The notes beneath the pieces are model-generated. The model was not told the DNA's origin, ran no database searches, and saw only the letters and a list, made by a program, of their open reading frames with translations. The translations under genes were made by a program, and so were the position numbers. Source: Emmonsiellopsis sp. PD_33 (lineage: Eukaryota > Ascomycota > Eurotiomycetes > Onygenales > Ajellomycetaceae). From it: a DNA stretch of 64,000 nt. How positions within the stretch are numbered: position 1 is the first letter of the stretch; each line of letters begins with the position of its first letter. Shown here one piece after another: positions 22,201 through 33,800 of the stretch. The stretch spans positions 1 through 64,000 of the forward strand of contig JANTQF010000042.1 in assembly GCA_032988165.1 (NCBI GenBank), read 5' to 3'.

Positions 22201-22568
22201 GCAGCAAAGCGCATGACAATCGCCTTACACTCCGCATTGTATTTCTCCAGCCCAAGCTTCTGCACGGCCTCCGATCCAGACATGCCCAGCATTTTGTCAA
22301 TCTCGTACTCGATGGGCACGCCATGGGTATCCCAGCCAAATCTGCGCTCGACATAGTGGCCCTTCATAGACCAGTATCTCGGAATGATATCTTTAATGGT
22401 GGAGGCAAGCAGATGCCCGTAATGCGGGAGCCCAGTCGCGAAGGGCGGGCCATCATAGAAGGTGTATGGAGTGCGGCCCTTGGAGAGTTCAACCTGGCGC
22501 TCGAAGGCGCCAATTTCCTTCCACCGTTTGAGGACGGCCTCCTCTTCCTTGGGAAAGTCAACAGCCAT
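19258..22568 (-). CDS. ILS1: Isoleucyl-tRNA synthetase, cytosolic
   Basis: Two exons, 22568-22140 and 22068-19258, with a 71-nt intron (3240 nt, 1079 aa, the usual size for eukaryotic cytosolic IleRS). It is a class I synthetase charging tRNA-Ile. The HIGH signature is HYGH at ~49-52 within GPPFATGLPHYGHLL. The KMSKS loop is KMSKR at ~598-602. The editing (CP1) domain lies between, including TTPWTLPSHVAL and the Asp-rich GVGIVHQAPAFGEDD block. The anticodon-binding domain follows. The start chosen is MAVDFPKEEE, matching the family. The frame stays open upstream to an ATG at 22742, adding 58 residues rich in Asn, Gln, Arg and Ser. That could encode a mitochondrial form, but fungi usually have a separate mitochondrial enzyme. 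Confidence 0.95.
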
Positions 22569-23039
22569 GGCCAGACAGTTGCTTTGCGGAAGTGTGAGGG
22601 AGTGGGAGTTTGTTTGTCTACTCCAGAGCGCGAGGGATGGTGGTTGGAAGTTATATGGTTGAAATCTTTGTGAGTCAAGAAGGTTGTGGTTACCCCGCCA
22701 CAATTTTCCGATGTTGGTGGGATGATGATCTAAATACGCCAACAGGAGAACTCCAACGCGCAGGACGGCAACAGATGAGTCAAGACGCCCTTTTGTACAG
22801 CATATGACTGTATGATTTCAGTTTACTCCAGCCTGGCCGCTTGTGGCGCATCAGCCAAATCTACAAGCCACCGTGGAACCGGTAGATAGTCATATTGTCG
22901 GCCTATATAGGGAGATCTTATAATCGCTAAATCCAAAATGGTTCAAGCCGCTGCTCGTATGGCAGATGAAGAGTGGTATCAATAAACTAAGATGGGGAGT
23001 ATAAAAAGGGGGAGTCAGTCATTCAATTCAGCCAGTCAG
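22569..23039. promoter_or_regulatory. ILS1 promoter region / USO1 3' flank
   Basis: 471 bp between tandem minus-strand genes. It has an open in-frame extension of ILS1 up to 22742, then non-coding sequence. A (CAGT)n-like run occurs at ~23027-23043, at the USO1 stop. No further gene is seen. Confidence 0.45.
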
Positions 23040-26000
23040 TCAGTCCACTTCCCCATCTTTCCCATCCTCCTCGCCGTCCTCTTCAGCGTCCTCCTCCTCT
23101 TCACTATCATCTTCCTCCCCGTCAGATACCTCTTCGCCAAGTTCCTTGAGACGTTTCTATGAACGATATTGTTAGCCCTATTTCTTTCATTCCAACAAGA
23201 TTCAATCGGCTCACCTTATCCTCGCTCCGCTTCAACTCCAAATCCCCAAATACGATTAACAAATCCTCCAGCTCCCCCTGCGCCACCTTGCGAGCCTCTT
23301 CCTTCTCCTCCGATTCGGCCTTTGCAGCCGCGAGCGCCGACTGGAGGGCTTGCAGCTCCTTCTCAGCCTTTGCAGCACGTTCATTGGCTTCTTCGGCACG
23401 TTCTTCAGCGCGCGTATTCCGTGCCTCCAAATCAGATAACTTTGCAGAATACTCCTCGTGCGCGGTTTGGAGATCCTGGATGTGATCCTTGCCAGCTTTC
23501 TCGACGCTCGTTTCAAGCTTGTGGATAGTCTTCTTCAAATCTGCCACTTCCGCCTCGTGGCGCTCGCGGATCTTCGAAGCTCGCTTTTCGTGCTCCACGT
23601 TGGTCTGCTTGAGCTGCGAGTCGATTGCCCTTAATTGCTCTCCGTGTTGTCGGAGTAGGTCATTTTGGGATTTCTTGGTTCTTTCTTCATGTGTCCGCAT
23701 TTCCTCTTCGTGGTTCTTCTGGAGGGTTTCGTTGATATGTTTGACTCGGCTGAGTTCTAGAGCGCTTGACTCCTTTGTCTTTCTGTGGTCAAGTTGTTCT
23801 TGCTCTAGCTTTCGTTGCAGACTCAACATATCTGATTCCAGTTGTTGAATCGCTTGCCCCTTATCCTCTACTTGTGCTCGAAGAGTGTCCACCAATTCCC
23901 GTGATATGCCTTTCTGGACGCCATTCGCCACGACAGGGACCTCGAGTCCAGGGTCCCGGTCAATGGCTCTAATTAAACGACTAAAGTTGTCCTTTAAGAA
24001 GTCGATGAAGGTTTTATCGAAGAAGACTTCGGGTAATCCGTCGTATTCCCCTTGCGATGTCTGTGGCAAAACCTCAAAGTCTCGCACTAGTGGAAGCTCC
24101 CGAAGTTTCGTAATTTTGTCGATATATTGCTCCCTTCCTAGTCCGCTTGTCAATAGTTGATGCAGTGTAGGCCGTGGGATTGGAGAATCTTTAGATGAGA
24201 ATTCATAAATGATCCCCAGGAGAATAGCCGAAAGACCGGGGAGGAGTGGTCGAGACGACGTGCTCTGTTTCGTTTCCTGTATAAGTCTTTGGATGATGCT
24301 TCCTTCGCCAAGGAAATCGTTAACAACATCCGGATCCTCATATAGCCAGCCACAAAGGAGCATCAAATAGCCCACGGAGATTCTCTCGTCGTCGTTTCGC
24401 TGCATACCAGTGATCAGATTGCCGGCGATAGCTTGGACGCAAGTAATAACTTCCTCGCCGCTCTCAGCATCTCCCTCGGTTACCTTCATTGCAAGGGCTT
24501 TTACATCAGGGTCCTCGAAGACCAGGTGAAATAGCAAAACAGCCGCCAGCCATGCTTGGTAAGGATCAGTGTTTCCTCTGGTGGCGGGTGGCTGGAGTAG
24601 AATCGTGAAAATATTAGGAATTTGGTCGTCACCACTCGTATGGCCCTCTATTGCTCTCCGGAGAAAATGAAGTCGAATTCCAGGATGATTTGCGAAGAAC
24701 GCCTTCATGCATTCACACGCAGCTAACCTAGCATCGAGAAGGTTGGAAGGCGCTAACTCTAGGGTAAGTTTGAGAAGAGCTTCGAGAACGTTCAGCTTCT
24801 CGTATCCATTTGTTTTCGAGGCGCCGTTGGTAAGTTGTTCTGGGTTTGCAAGGGGCCCGACAGCGACGTCTATATCAGCAAACTGTTCTTGTAACGTTGC
24901 GTTTCCGCGGATCAAGTCCGCACAAGCAGCCAGGGCCTTTGAATAAAATTAGTCAATGGTGCGACATTGCAATAATATGAATTCGTTACCTTTGCCTTGA
25001 TCCCAACAGTGAAACTCGGGTTAAATGCTATACGGAGCACTTGTTCCATGACTCCATTTTGCCAAAATGCAGCCTGGTTAACTGGAGTACTGATTCCACC
25101 TCTGACGAGAAACAGTTGTACTATGGCCAAGATACCCCAAAGGTTCTTGTCGCGATGTTCCAGTGCCCACTCAGGCACGCCTTCATTTTCTTGGCTTCGA
25201 GTGGCCTCAGCGAGGAGTATTGCGAGCTTCTTCACACACCCTGTCTCACGGAAGTACGACTGGTTCGATATATTTAGGGACAGTAGATTGGCTAAAAGCG
25301 ACAAACAATCCTGGACGATCGTTGTCCCATGTGTTAAAGAACCTTCGGCCTCAATTAGGACGAAGATGCGCTCAAAGGCATTCTCGAATGCCACCAATTT
25401 CTGGAGTTCACCGGAAGATGGAGTCAGTGCAATCAATAGGAGAAGGGCCTCTGAATTCCGAAAGAAAAGTCAGCAACCTGGGAAGCGAAGCCTCAAGCGT
25501 CTTTTTTTAATAATTGAGACGAGCGTAAAGGGACGTACCATTCCGCACGGGTTCACGGGCATCGCCCAGTACAGTAACCAGCCTCGATATTCCTAACGGT
25601 GCCGTAAATATACATTCTTGGGTTCTTTCCGGGCGTGCGCTCGATATATGGTACATCAACTGCAGAGAATATAGTCGAGAATAGAAGTCCTTGGTGTCTA
25701 GGAGGTCAAGGAGGATGGTAATGTTGTCTTGCCGCTGTTCGACCACGTCAACAAAGCTGGACCTAATTGGTAGGTATCCAACTCACTTGAGTAAATTCAT
25801 CCGCGAGCCAAAGGGCAATTTCGTCAGACGCTTCCGGCTAAAGCGAGTATATAAGTTAGTGGACCGCGGAACATTCCTTGCGACGGATTACAGGGAACTA
25901 ACACTGTTCAGATCCGGAGAAAAGAGCATCAACAACGTCTCCAGAACCACCTTCGTAGTATCGACATCCTCTCCATCCTTCCTGAGACTGCTTATCAACG

Positions 26001-26178
26001 GACGAAGTGCGCCGGATGCAACAGATGCCGGGTACTCCTTCGCAAAGCTCCGTAGGCCCAAGATTGCCGCCCTGCGGTCCTCTAGCAAGGTCGCACTTTG
26101 AAGTCTGCTACTCAAAGTGTTGATTGTATCCGTCGCCGTCTGTCTAGCAGGGGCCTGGGATTCGAGAATTCGGAACAT
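23040..26178 (-). CDS. USO1: Uso1/p115 vesicle-tethering protein
   Basis: Six exons: 26178-25903, 25837-25787, 25734-25539, 25450-24990, 24936-23215 and 23156-23040 (2823 nt, 940 aa). Introns are 65, 52, 88, 53 and 58 nt, all GT-AG. Residues ~1-600 are the armadillo-like Uso1/p115 head: TLLEDRRAAILGLRSFAKEYP, DNITILLDLLDTKDFYSRLYSLQLM, VSYFRETG-like segments. Then comes a coiled coil (~660-890, Glu/Lys/Gln heptads, KIRERHEAEVADLKKTIHKLE). The last exon encodes a very acidic tail of Glu/Asp runs, the p115 C-terminal acidic domain that binds Golgi tethers. Length is like animal p115 (~960) and far below yeast Uso1 (1790), so the coiled coil is short. Role: tethering of COPII vesicles to the cis-Golgi with Ypt1/Rab1. 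Divergent from RAT1. Confidence 0.92.
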
Positions 26179-26733
26179 GGCAGCATGCAGGTGCTAAAAC
26201 GCATGGTCGCTGGTGACCTCAGGAGCTGCAATTGGCAGGCATTTGAAACGTCTAGCGGAGGAATATCAATCAAACAATCAATTCACAGGACAGCTCAACA
26301 GGTGCAATCAATTAACAGAACCACCAGAGGCACAATCTCCAACAGCAGACTTCACCGCGCATTCCAGTTGTCGTCGCGGAGTCGAAGTCCACACGTCGCC
26401 AGAATCCCGATATCATGTGATCCGGAGAATCGTTTATCCGGCGCTTCGGAAAATCCTCGCAACGGTAATCAAATCCAAGGTTTCTCCTTGACGGAGACAA
26501 CTTCAAGCCTTTTCGCTGGCTTCGAATTCGACTTTTGTTGTCGAAGGTATTCCGTGTCGCTGAATACCAGGAAACATAGCGCGTGTATTCCGTGCCCGCG
26601 AACTTCTGTTGCGGACCCATACTCGTCCGCCTCTCAGCCTCGCGAAACTCGCGTCGCATCAGGCGTGAGAAGACCCCAGGAGTAGGCCTCCTTTCTACGT
26701 CCTCCAGATACAACTCTACTCCCCCCGTTCAAA
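26179..26733. promoter_or_regulatory. Bidirectional promoter USO1 / RAT1
   Basis: 555 bp between divergent starts. Frames such as those at 26312-26713 on the minus strand are spurious. They lack any recognisable content and sit in the shared promoter. No TATA box is clear. Confidence 0.55.
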
Positions 26734-29700
26734 ATGGGTGTTCCAGCCCTTTTCCGGTGGTTGTCCACCAAATATCCCAAGATTATCTCCGCCGTTGTTG
26801 AGGAACAGCCTCAGGAAATCGATGGCCAAGAAGTGCCGGTTGACACCACGAAGCCTAATCCCAATGGCGAGGAGATGGACAACCTCTATCTGGACATGAA
26901 TGGCATCGTCCATCCATGTACACATCCTGAGGGCAAGGCCCCTCCCGAGAACGAGGCAGAGATGATGGTGGAGATTTTCAAGTATACCGAGCGAGTGGTG
27001 AACATGTGCCGCCCAAGGAAGCTTTTGATGATCGCAGTTGGTACGTCCGGCTGACAGGCATGGAAATGAGATATCTCCCTTCGGACCAATATATTATCTC
27101 ATTATGATGATTCAATTGTCGCGGAGGGGGGTACATCTTCCAAATTCCCTGCTCTCCGATTCTCCGGAATGCTTTAGAACTGTGTTGCTGATCTATTGAC
27201 TTTTATGCAGATGGCGTTGCCCCTCGTGCAAAGATGAACCAACAGCGCTCTCGTCGATTCCGCTCCGCGCAAGAAGCAAAGGAGGCCGACGAGAAGAAGG
27301 AAGAATTCAGCAAACTTCTTAGGAAACAAAATGGCTCAAGGTCAGGTGAGGATCTCGTCGAGGAAGTCATCAAGAAAACATGGGACTCCAACGTCATTAC
27401 CCCTGGAACCCCATTCATGGACATTCTTGCTTCATCTCTACGATACTGGATTGCCTATAAGCTCAATACCGACCCTGCCTGGGAGAAGGTCAGTTTATTC
27501 TAAACTTGTCTCATGATTTCGGCTGCTAACCTTCGTTAGTTGAAAATTATCATTTCAGATGCTACTGTGCCTGGGGAAGGTGAGCACAAAATTATGGAGT
27601 TCATCAGGTCTCAAAGATCTTGCCCTGAACACGACCCAAATACTCGCCATGTGATTTACGGCCTTGTGAGTAACCCTGTGTAAATGAATTTCTCGAATTG
27701 TTGCTAACTGATAACCAGGACGCCGATTTGATTATGTTGGGACTTGCAACTCATGAACCTCACTTTCGAGTTCTTAGAGAGGATGTCTTTTTCCAGGAAT
27801 CTAAAGGACGAACCTGTCATCTCTGCGGACAACCAGGACACATCGCTGAAGCTTGTAAAGGTACTGCAAAAGTAAAGAATGGAGAGTTTGATGAAAAAGG
27901 CAAAGGGACTCCCCTAAAACCTTTCATTTGGCTCCATGTCTCCGTTCTTCGTGAATATCTTGCTGTCGAAATGCATGTTCCTCAGCAGCCTTTCCCTTTC
28001 GATCTAGAGAGAGCTCTAGATGACTGGGTGTTCATGTGCTTTTTCGTCGGAAACGACTTCTTGCCCCATCTTCCGTCGTTGGACATCAGAGAAAACGGCA
28101 TCGACACTCTGATTGCAATATGGCGCGACAACATACCCGTCATGGGCGGTTATCTAACCAAAGACGGCCATGTTGATTTGGCGAAAGCCCAACTTATCCT
28201 ACAGGGATTAGCGAAGCAAGAGGATGCGATCTTCCGTCGCCGCCGCCAAACTGAGGAGAGAAGGAATGCAAATGCCAAACGGAGAAAACAAGAAGAGAGA
28301 GCCCGTGAAGAAGAGCACTCACGAAAAAGGCGGAGAAGTTCCCCCAACTATGGAGCAACAGCCGACGGCCAAGACGCTGGCCCGCCTGCTCTCATTGTTC
28401 CCGGCAAGGGCCATCTGTCCAAGGCTGATAGGGAACTAACTCACTCCATGGTTGTGAATCGCGGTGCTGTTTATAAGGCAAACGCAGCGAACAAAAGTGC
28501 AGCTGCAGTCCTGAAAAGTCAATTGATGAAAGGCTCAAGTGCCGCTACTGAGCCCTCTGAAAATGAAGATTCCGTAGCAGGTGAAGCAGACGAGACTTCT
28601 CCCTCAACTCTTGGCAAAAGGAAGGCCGACGCTATAGCACAAGAGGAACCGTCGACACCTTCAAAACCGCCCCAAGATGACGATGAGCTGCCGCCAGATA
28701 CGGTTCGACTGTGGGAGCAAGGATATGCGGATAGATATTACGAGCAAAAGTTCCATGTCGATCCAAAGGATATCGAATTTCGCCACAAGGTAGCCAGAGC
28801 CTATGTCGAGGGTCTTGCCTGGGTCCTTTTATACTACTTCCAGGGCTGCCCGTCGTGGACCTGGTATTACCCATATCATTACGCTCCTTTCGCTGCAGAC
28901 TTTGTCGACTTGGATAAATTAGATGTCAAGTTCACGAGGGGAATACCATTTAAGCCCTTTGAACAGCTGATGGGTGTCTTGCCAGCCGCATCCAATCATG
29001 CAATCCCCGAAGTATTCCACGATCTCATGTCGGATCCCGAAAGTGAAATCATCGACTTTTATCCCGAGGATTTCCCAATCGACCTGAATGGTAAAAAATG
29101 GGCCTGGCAGGGAGTGGCGCTTCTACCCTTCATAGATGAGAAGCGTCTATTGATTGCGATGGAGAAGCGCTATCCCCTGCTGAGCAAGGAAGAACATGCC
29201 CGAAACACAGTTGGACGAGAAGTGCTGCTACTGTCAGACCGACATCCGCTCTACGAGGAACTGACTGCCAACTTTTACTCGAAAAAGCAGGGAACAGCCA
29301 AGTTGAAACTCAACATGCGAGTGAGCGAAGGCCTGGGAGGTAAGGTAGAACGTAACGATGCCTATGTTCCTCATAGCTCGTTAGTACCACCTGTGGATGA
29401 AGTCGACCTGCCAGCCCTTGATGAGGATCATTCTATAAGGTCAGTTTCTAATCTGCATACACTTAACCCTGATTCGGTCGTCGAACTCTACTAACTCGGA
29501 TTAGTGTCCTCTACGACATGCCCAAGTCAATGTACAATCATAAATCGATGCTTCTGCGTGGTGTGAAGCCCAATCCCCCCGCGTTAGACAAGTCAGACAT
29601 TGAGGTCACCAAAAACAAGGCCCAGCGTTCCGGTCGTTCCTTTGGAGGGGTGCCGTTTGGCAACGGGAGGGGCAGAGGTCGCATGTCTTATGCTGCTGAT

Positions 29701-30150
29701 CGGCCCGCCAATGATCGGCCAAATCCGTTCGCAGCCCATATCGCGCCTGGCTTTGCACCGCCTCCACACATGAGTGGCCCTCCGCCTGGATGGGTCCCAC
29801 CGCCCGGTTTGGGAGCCGGCTCCTACGGTCCTCCGCCTGGATTCGATCGCCATCAACAACCTCCCCATCAGCAGCCACCGCGTGGCCGTGGTGGTTATTC
29901 TTCCTATCAGTCCAACTACCGTGGCCAACCCAACCAGTCATATAACCAACCGAGGGAATATGGCCAGGATAGACGGCACGGACAGGGACAATATGGGCAA
30001 CGAGGAGGAGGATACGGCCAATATTCTGGGGACAACGGTAACGCTGGCAGAGGCCGAGGTGGCAGCTCTCACAGGGGCGGCGGCCGCGGGCACTACCAGG
30101 GCCAAGGCGGGCATAATAACAACCGTAATGACGGATATGGGCGATATTAA
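26734..30150 (+). CDS. RAT1: 5'-3' exoribonuclease 2 (Rat1/Xrn2)
   Basis: Five exons: 26734-27040, 27211-27488, 27540-27665, 27719-29439 and 29505-30150 (3078 nt, 1025 aa). The nuclear XRN family signature starts at residue 1 (MGVPALFRWLSTKYPKII). The acidic active-site blocks follow: NLYLDMNGIVHPCTHPE, DGVAPRAKMNQQRSRRFR, ISDATVPGEGEHKIMEFIR and DADLIMLGLATHE. A CCHC zinc knuckle (CHLCGQPGHIAEAC, ~269-282) marks Rat1 and is absent from Xrn1. A basic Arg/Lys/Glu stretch (~410-445) could be a nuclear localisation signal. The C-terminus from ~890 is Gly/Arg/Pro/Gln-rich with RGG-like repeats. The enzyme degrades 5'-monophosphate RNA, trims rRNA and snoRNA, and drives torpedo termination of RNA polymerase II. 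A partner Rai1 is expected elsewhere. Size and motifs are complete. Confidence 0.96.
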
Positions 30151-30844
30151 TCGGGGTTGGTTTTCTACGACAGAAGTTTAGTCATTGGTTTGTTTGTTCT
30201 GGACACAAAGTTGTAAAAATAATGGGAAGGGTCTGTTTGCTTGTTTATACAATAGAGAGAACATGAAGGGATCTGTAATGGGGAGCCACAATACAAATGT
30301 ATTCCTGTTCACAGCATGTTTCTTATAAAATACCCATTAATCCGTCTATCCCTGTTCCCGTCCCGTCTAGATGGCTTCCCGCTGAGCAACAGGTTTGTAT
30401 ACAATTGGCGGTGGGCGGCGGCAGAATCCCCGCGTGTCCGAATTCGGCGGCCAAATTTGAGTCTTGAATTGAGTCACCGCCGGTTCCAATCGCAACATAA
30501 ACACCGGGTTGGATGAGACAGACAGACCCCCGAACTGTTCAGCTTGGAGTCGCAGGATCTGAATTGGAACATCTTCCAGTGGTATGTGCCCATTTCCCCG
30601 CACCTGGGCGACCTCATAGCTTGCTCATCCCACCTTTTGTTTGCCAGCAAGCCTCAGTTAAATAACAACCAAGACTAATTCCTACCTCTAATTCATTGCA
30701 GGCCCCGCTACAGGATGCAATAACGTTCCCAATTGCATTTGATTCCCTCGTATATTCCAGCGCGGAGGCGACAACGACGGTCCCTTTCCCATCTCCCGCG
30801 AACCTTGCCTGTCTACCTGCTTCCCACTGCATACACACACAACA
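30151..30844. promoter_or_regulatory. RAT1 3' flank and ARO1 promoter
   Basis: 694 bp between tandem plus-strand genes. A possible 5'-UTR intron for ARO1 may lie around 30580-30700 (pyrimidine-rich then TTGCAG at ~30695-30700), but I cannot confirm it. I found no clear GCN4-type TGACTCA word. Confidence 0.4.
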
Positions 30845-33800
30845 ATGGGGCCCACCAAAATCACCATCCTCGGCCGTGAAAGCATAGTCGCAGACTTTGG
30901 CATCTGGCGAAACTACGTTGCTAAAGACCTCCTAACCACCCTCGCCTCGTCAACCTACATCCTCGTCTCCGACTCCAACCTGACACCCCTCTACCTGGCC
31001 GGATTCCAAAATGCCTTTGACGAAGCCAGCGCAAACCTCTCCCCCAAACCCCGCCTGCTCACCTACGAGATCCCGCCAGGCGAGTCGTCCAAGTCCCGAC
31101 AGACAAAGGCGGATATTGAAGACTGGATGCTCAGCTGCCAGCCACCATGTGGCCGCGACACTGTGATTATTGCATTGGGTGGCGGGGTGATTGGGGATTT
31201 GATCGGGTTCGTTGCGGCCACTTATATGCGTGGAGTACGCTTCGTACAGGTTCCTACGACCCTGTTGGCTATGGTGGACTCGTCGATTGGCGGGAAGACG
31301 GCGATTGATACGCCCAATGGCAAGAATTTGATCGGTGCGATTTGGCAACCGCAGAAGATCTATTTGGATATGGAGTTTTTGAATACGCTGCCGGAGAGGG
31401 AGTTTATTAATGGCATGGCGGAGGTTATTAAGGTGAGCAACTGACTAGCATTCGTGCGCGCGGTTTGTTTCCAAAGATATTATTTGCTGACTTGTAATTC
31501 GGTGTGGCTTTATAGACTGCGGCAATTTCCAGTGAAGAGAAGTTTGCCGCACTGGAGAATGATGCGGAGGTTATTCTGGCGGCTGTGCGATCGAAGAATA
31601 CACCGGAACGACCCCGGTTCAGTGGTATCGAAGAGACCCTTAAAAGAACGATTCTGTCCTCGGCCGAATTCAAGGCGCAAGTTGTCTCGGCGGACGAGAG
31701 AGAAGGTGGACTCCGAAACCTCCTGAACTTTGGTCACTCCATCGGGCATGCTATCGAAGCCATACTTTCGCCACAAGTTCTCCATGGAGAGTGCGTCTCC
31801 ATGGGAATGGTCAAAGAAGCTGAGCTAGCTCGCCATCTCGGGCACCTCAATGGTGTCTCAGTATCTCGCATCGTAAAATGCCTTGCCAGCTATGGCCTAC
31901 CAACCTCGCTTAAAGATGAGCGGATAAGAAAATTGACGGCCGGGAAGCATTGTTCTGTCGATAAACTGATCGAATTTATGGGCGTGGATAAAAAGAACGA
32001 TGGTCCAAAGAAGAAGGTCGTGCTTCTCTCCGCAATTGGCCGGACGCTTGAGCCCAGAGCCAGCACGGTGTCCAACGAGGAAATCCAAATTGTGCTTGCG
32101 CCCAGCATCGAAGTCACCCCTGGAGTCCCCAAACCTCTTAATGTCGTATGCACGCCTCCAGGATCCAAGAGTATCTCAAATCGAGCCCTGGTCCTTGCGG
32201 CCCTTGGAAACGGTACTTGTCGCATTAAGAATCTTTTGCATTCTGATGACACAGAAGTCATGCTTAACGCCCTTGAGCGCTTAGGCGCTTGTACCTTCTC
32301 CTGGGAAGATGAGGGCGAGGTTCTTGTTGTAAATGGCAAAGGTGGGAAGATGCAGGCCAGCCCGGAGGAATTATACCTGGGCAACGCTGGCACGGCGTCA
32401 AGATTCTTAACTACCGTAGCCACTCTTGCTCAGGAAAGCAGCGTTGATCATAGCATTCTTACTGGAAATGCCAGGATGAAGCAACGGCCTATTGGCGATC
32501 TAGTTGATGCCCTTAGAGCCAACGGTTCTGATGTTGAGTACCTCGAAAAGGAAAAGAGCCTTCCGCTGAAGATTGCTGCTTCTGGTGGTTTCGCTGGTGG
32601 AGAGATAAAGCTTGCTGCGAAGGTATCCTCCCAGTATGTGTCCTCGTTGCTAATGTGCGCCCCGTACGCAAAGACGCCGGTGACGTTGAAACTCGTGGGT
32701 GGGAAGCCCATTTCGCAACTTTATATCGACATGACCGCTGCGATGATGAAGTCATTCGGAATCGACGTCAAGAAATCTACTACTGAGGAATACACTTATC
32801 ACATTTCCCAGGGAGTGTATACCAATCCCGCGGAATATGTGATCGAAAGCGATGCCAGCTCTGCAACATACCCCCTCTCCATCGCTGCCATCACCGGCAC
32901 TACTTGCACTGTCCCTAATATCGGTTCCAAATCTCTTCAAGGAGATGCTCGATTTGCTGTTGAGGTTCTTCGACCAATGGGTTGCACAGTCAACCAAACC
33001 GATTACTCGACCACAGTAACCGGCCCTGATGATGGCGTACTCAAGCCACTCACCAACGTAGACATGGAGCCAATGACCGACGCGTTCCTTACTGCCTCCG
33101 TCCTTGCTGCTGTTGCAAGAGGCCAGGGATCAAACCACACAACACGGATTTATGGTATTGCGAACCAAAGAGTCAAAGAGTGCAACAGAATCAAGGCCAT
33201 GAAAGACGAACTTGCCAAATTCGGGGTTACTTGCCGCGAACACGATGACGGGATTGAAATTGACGGCATCGATCGTTCAACTCTACGTCAGCCAGCTGGA
33301 GGTGTTTATTGCTATGATGACCACCGTGTCGCCATGAGCTTCAGCGTCCTTTCGCTGGCCACTCCCAAACCTACTCTAATTCTCGAAAAGGAGTGCGTGG
33401 GAAAGACTTGGCCCGGTTGGTGGGACAGCCTTGCTCAAACTTTCAAGGTCAAGCTGGATGGAAAGGAGGTGGAGGAGCATGCCGAAAGCAATGGTGTTGC
33501 TCACCAGGATAAATCCGCAGCATCGATCTTCATCATTGGCATGCGAGGTGCCGGCAAGACAACCAGCGGTGTTTGGGTCTCAAAAACTCTCCAGCGCCCG
33601 TTCTTGGATCTCGACGATGAGCTTGAGAGAACTGAGGGCATCAGAATACCCGAAATCATCAAGCAAAGAGGCTGGGAAGGGTTCCGCGATGCAGAGCTCG
33701 CACTCCTGAAGCGGGTGATGGCCGAAAAGCCAACGGGCTACGTATTTGCCTGTGGCGGTGGAATCGTTGAAATAGCTGAGGCTCGTGAACTCCTGACGCA

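Noticed and set aside
29593..29941. Two antisense frames opposite the RAT1 C-terminus
   Set aside because: Shadows of the Gly/Pro-rich RGG-like coding sequence.
31890..32423. 177-codon antisense frame within ARO1
   Set aside because: It is a shadow of the EPSP synthase/DHQS coding frame.
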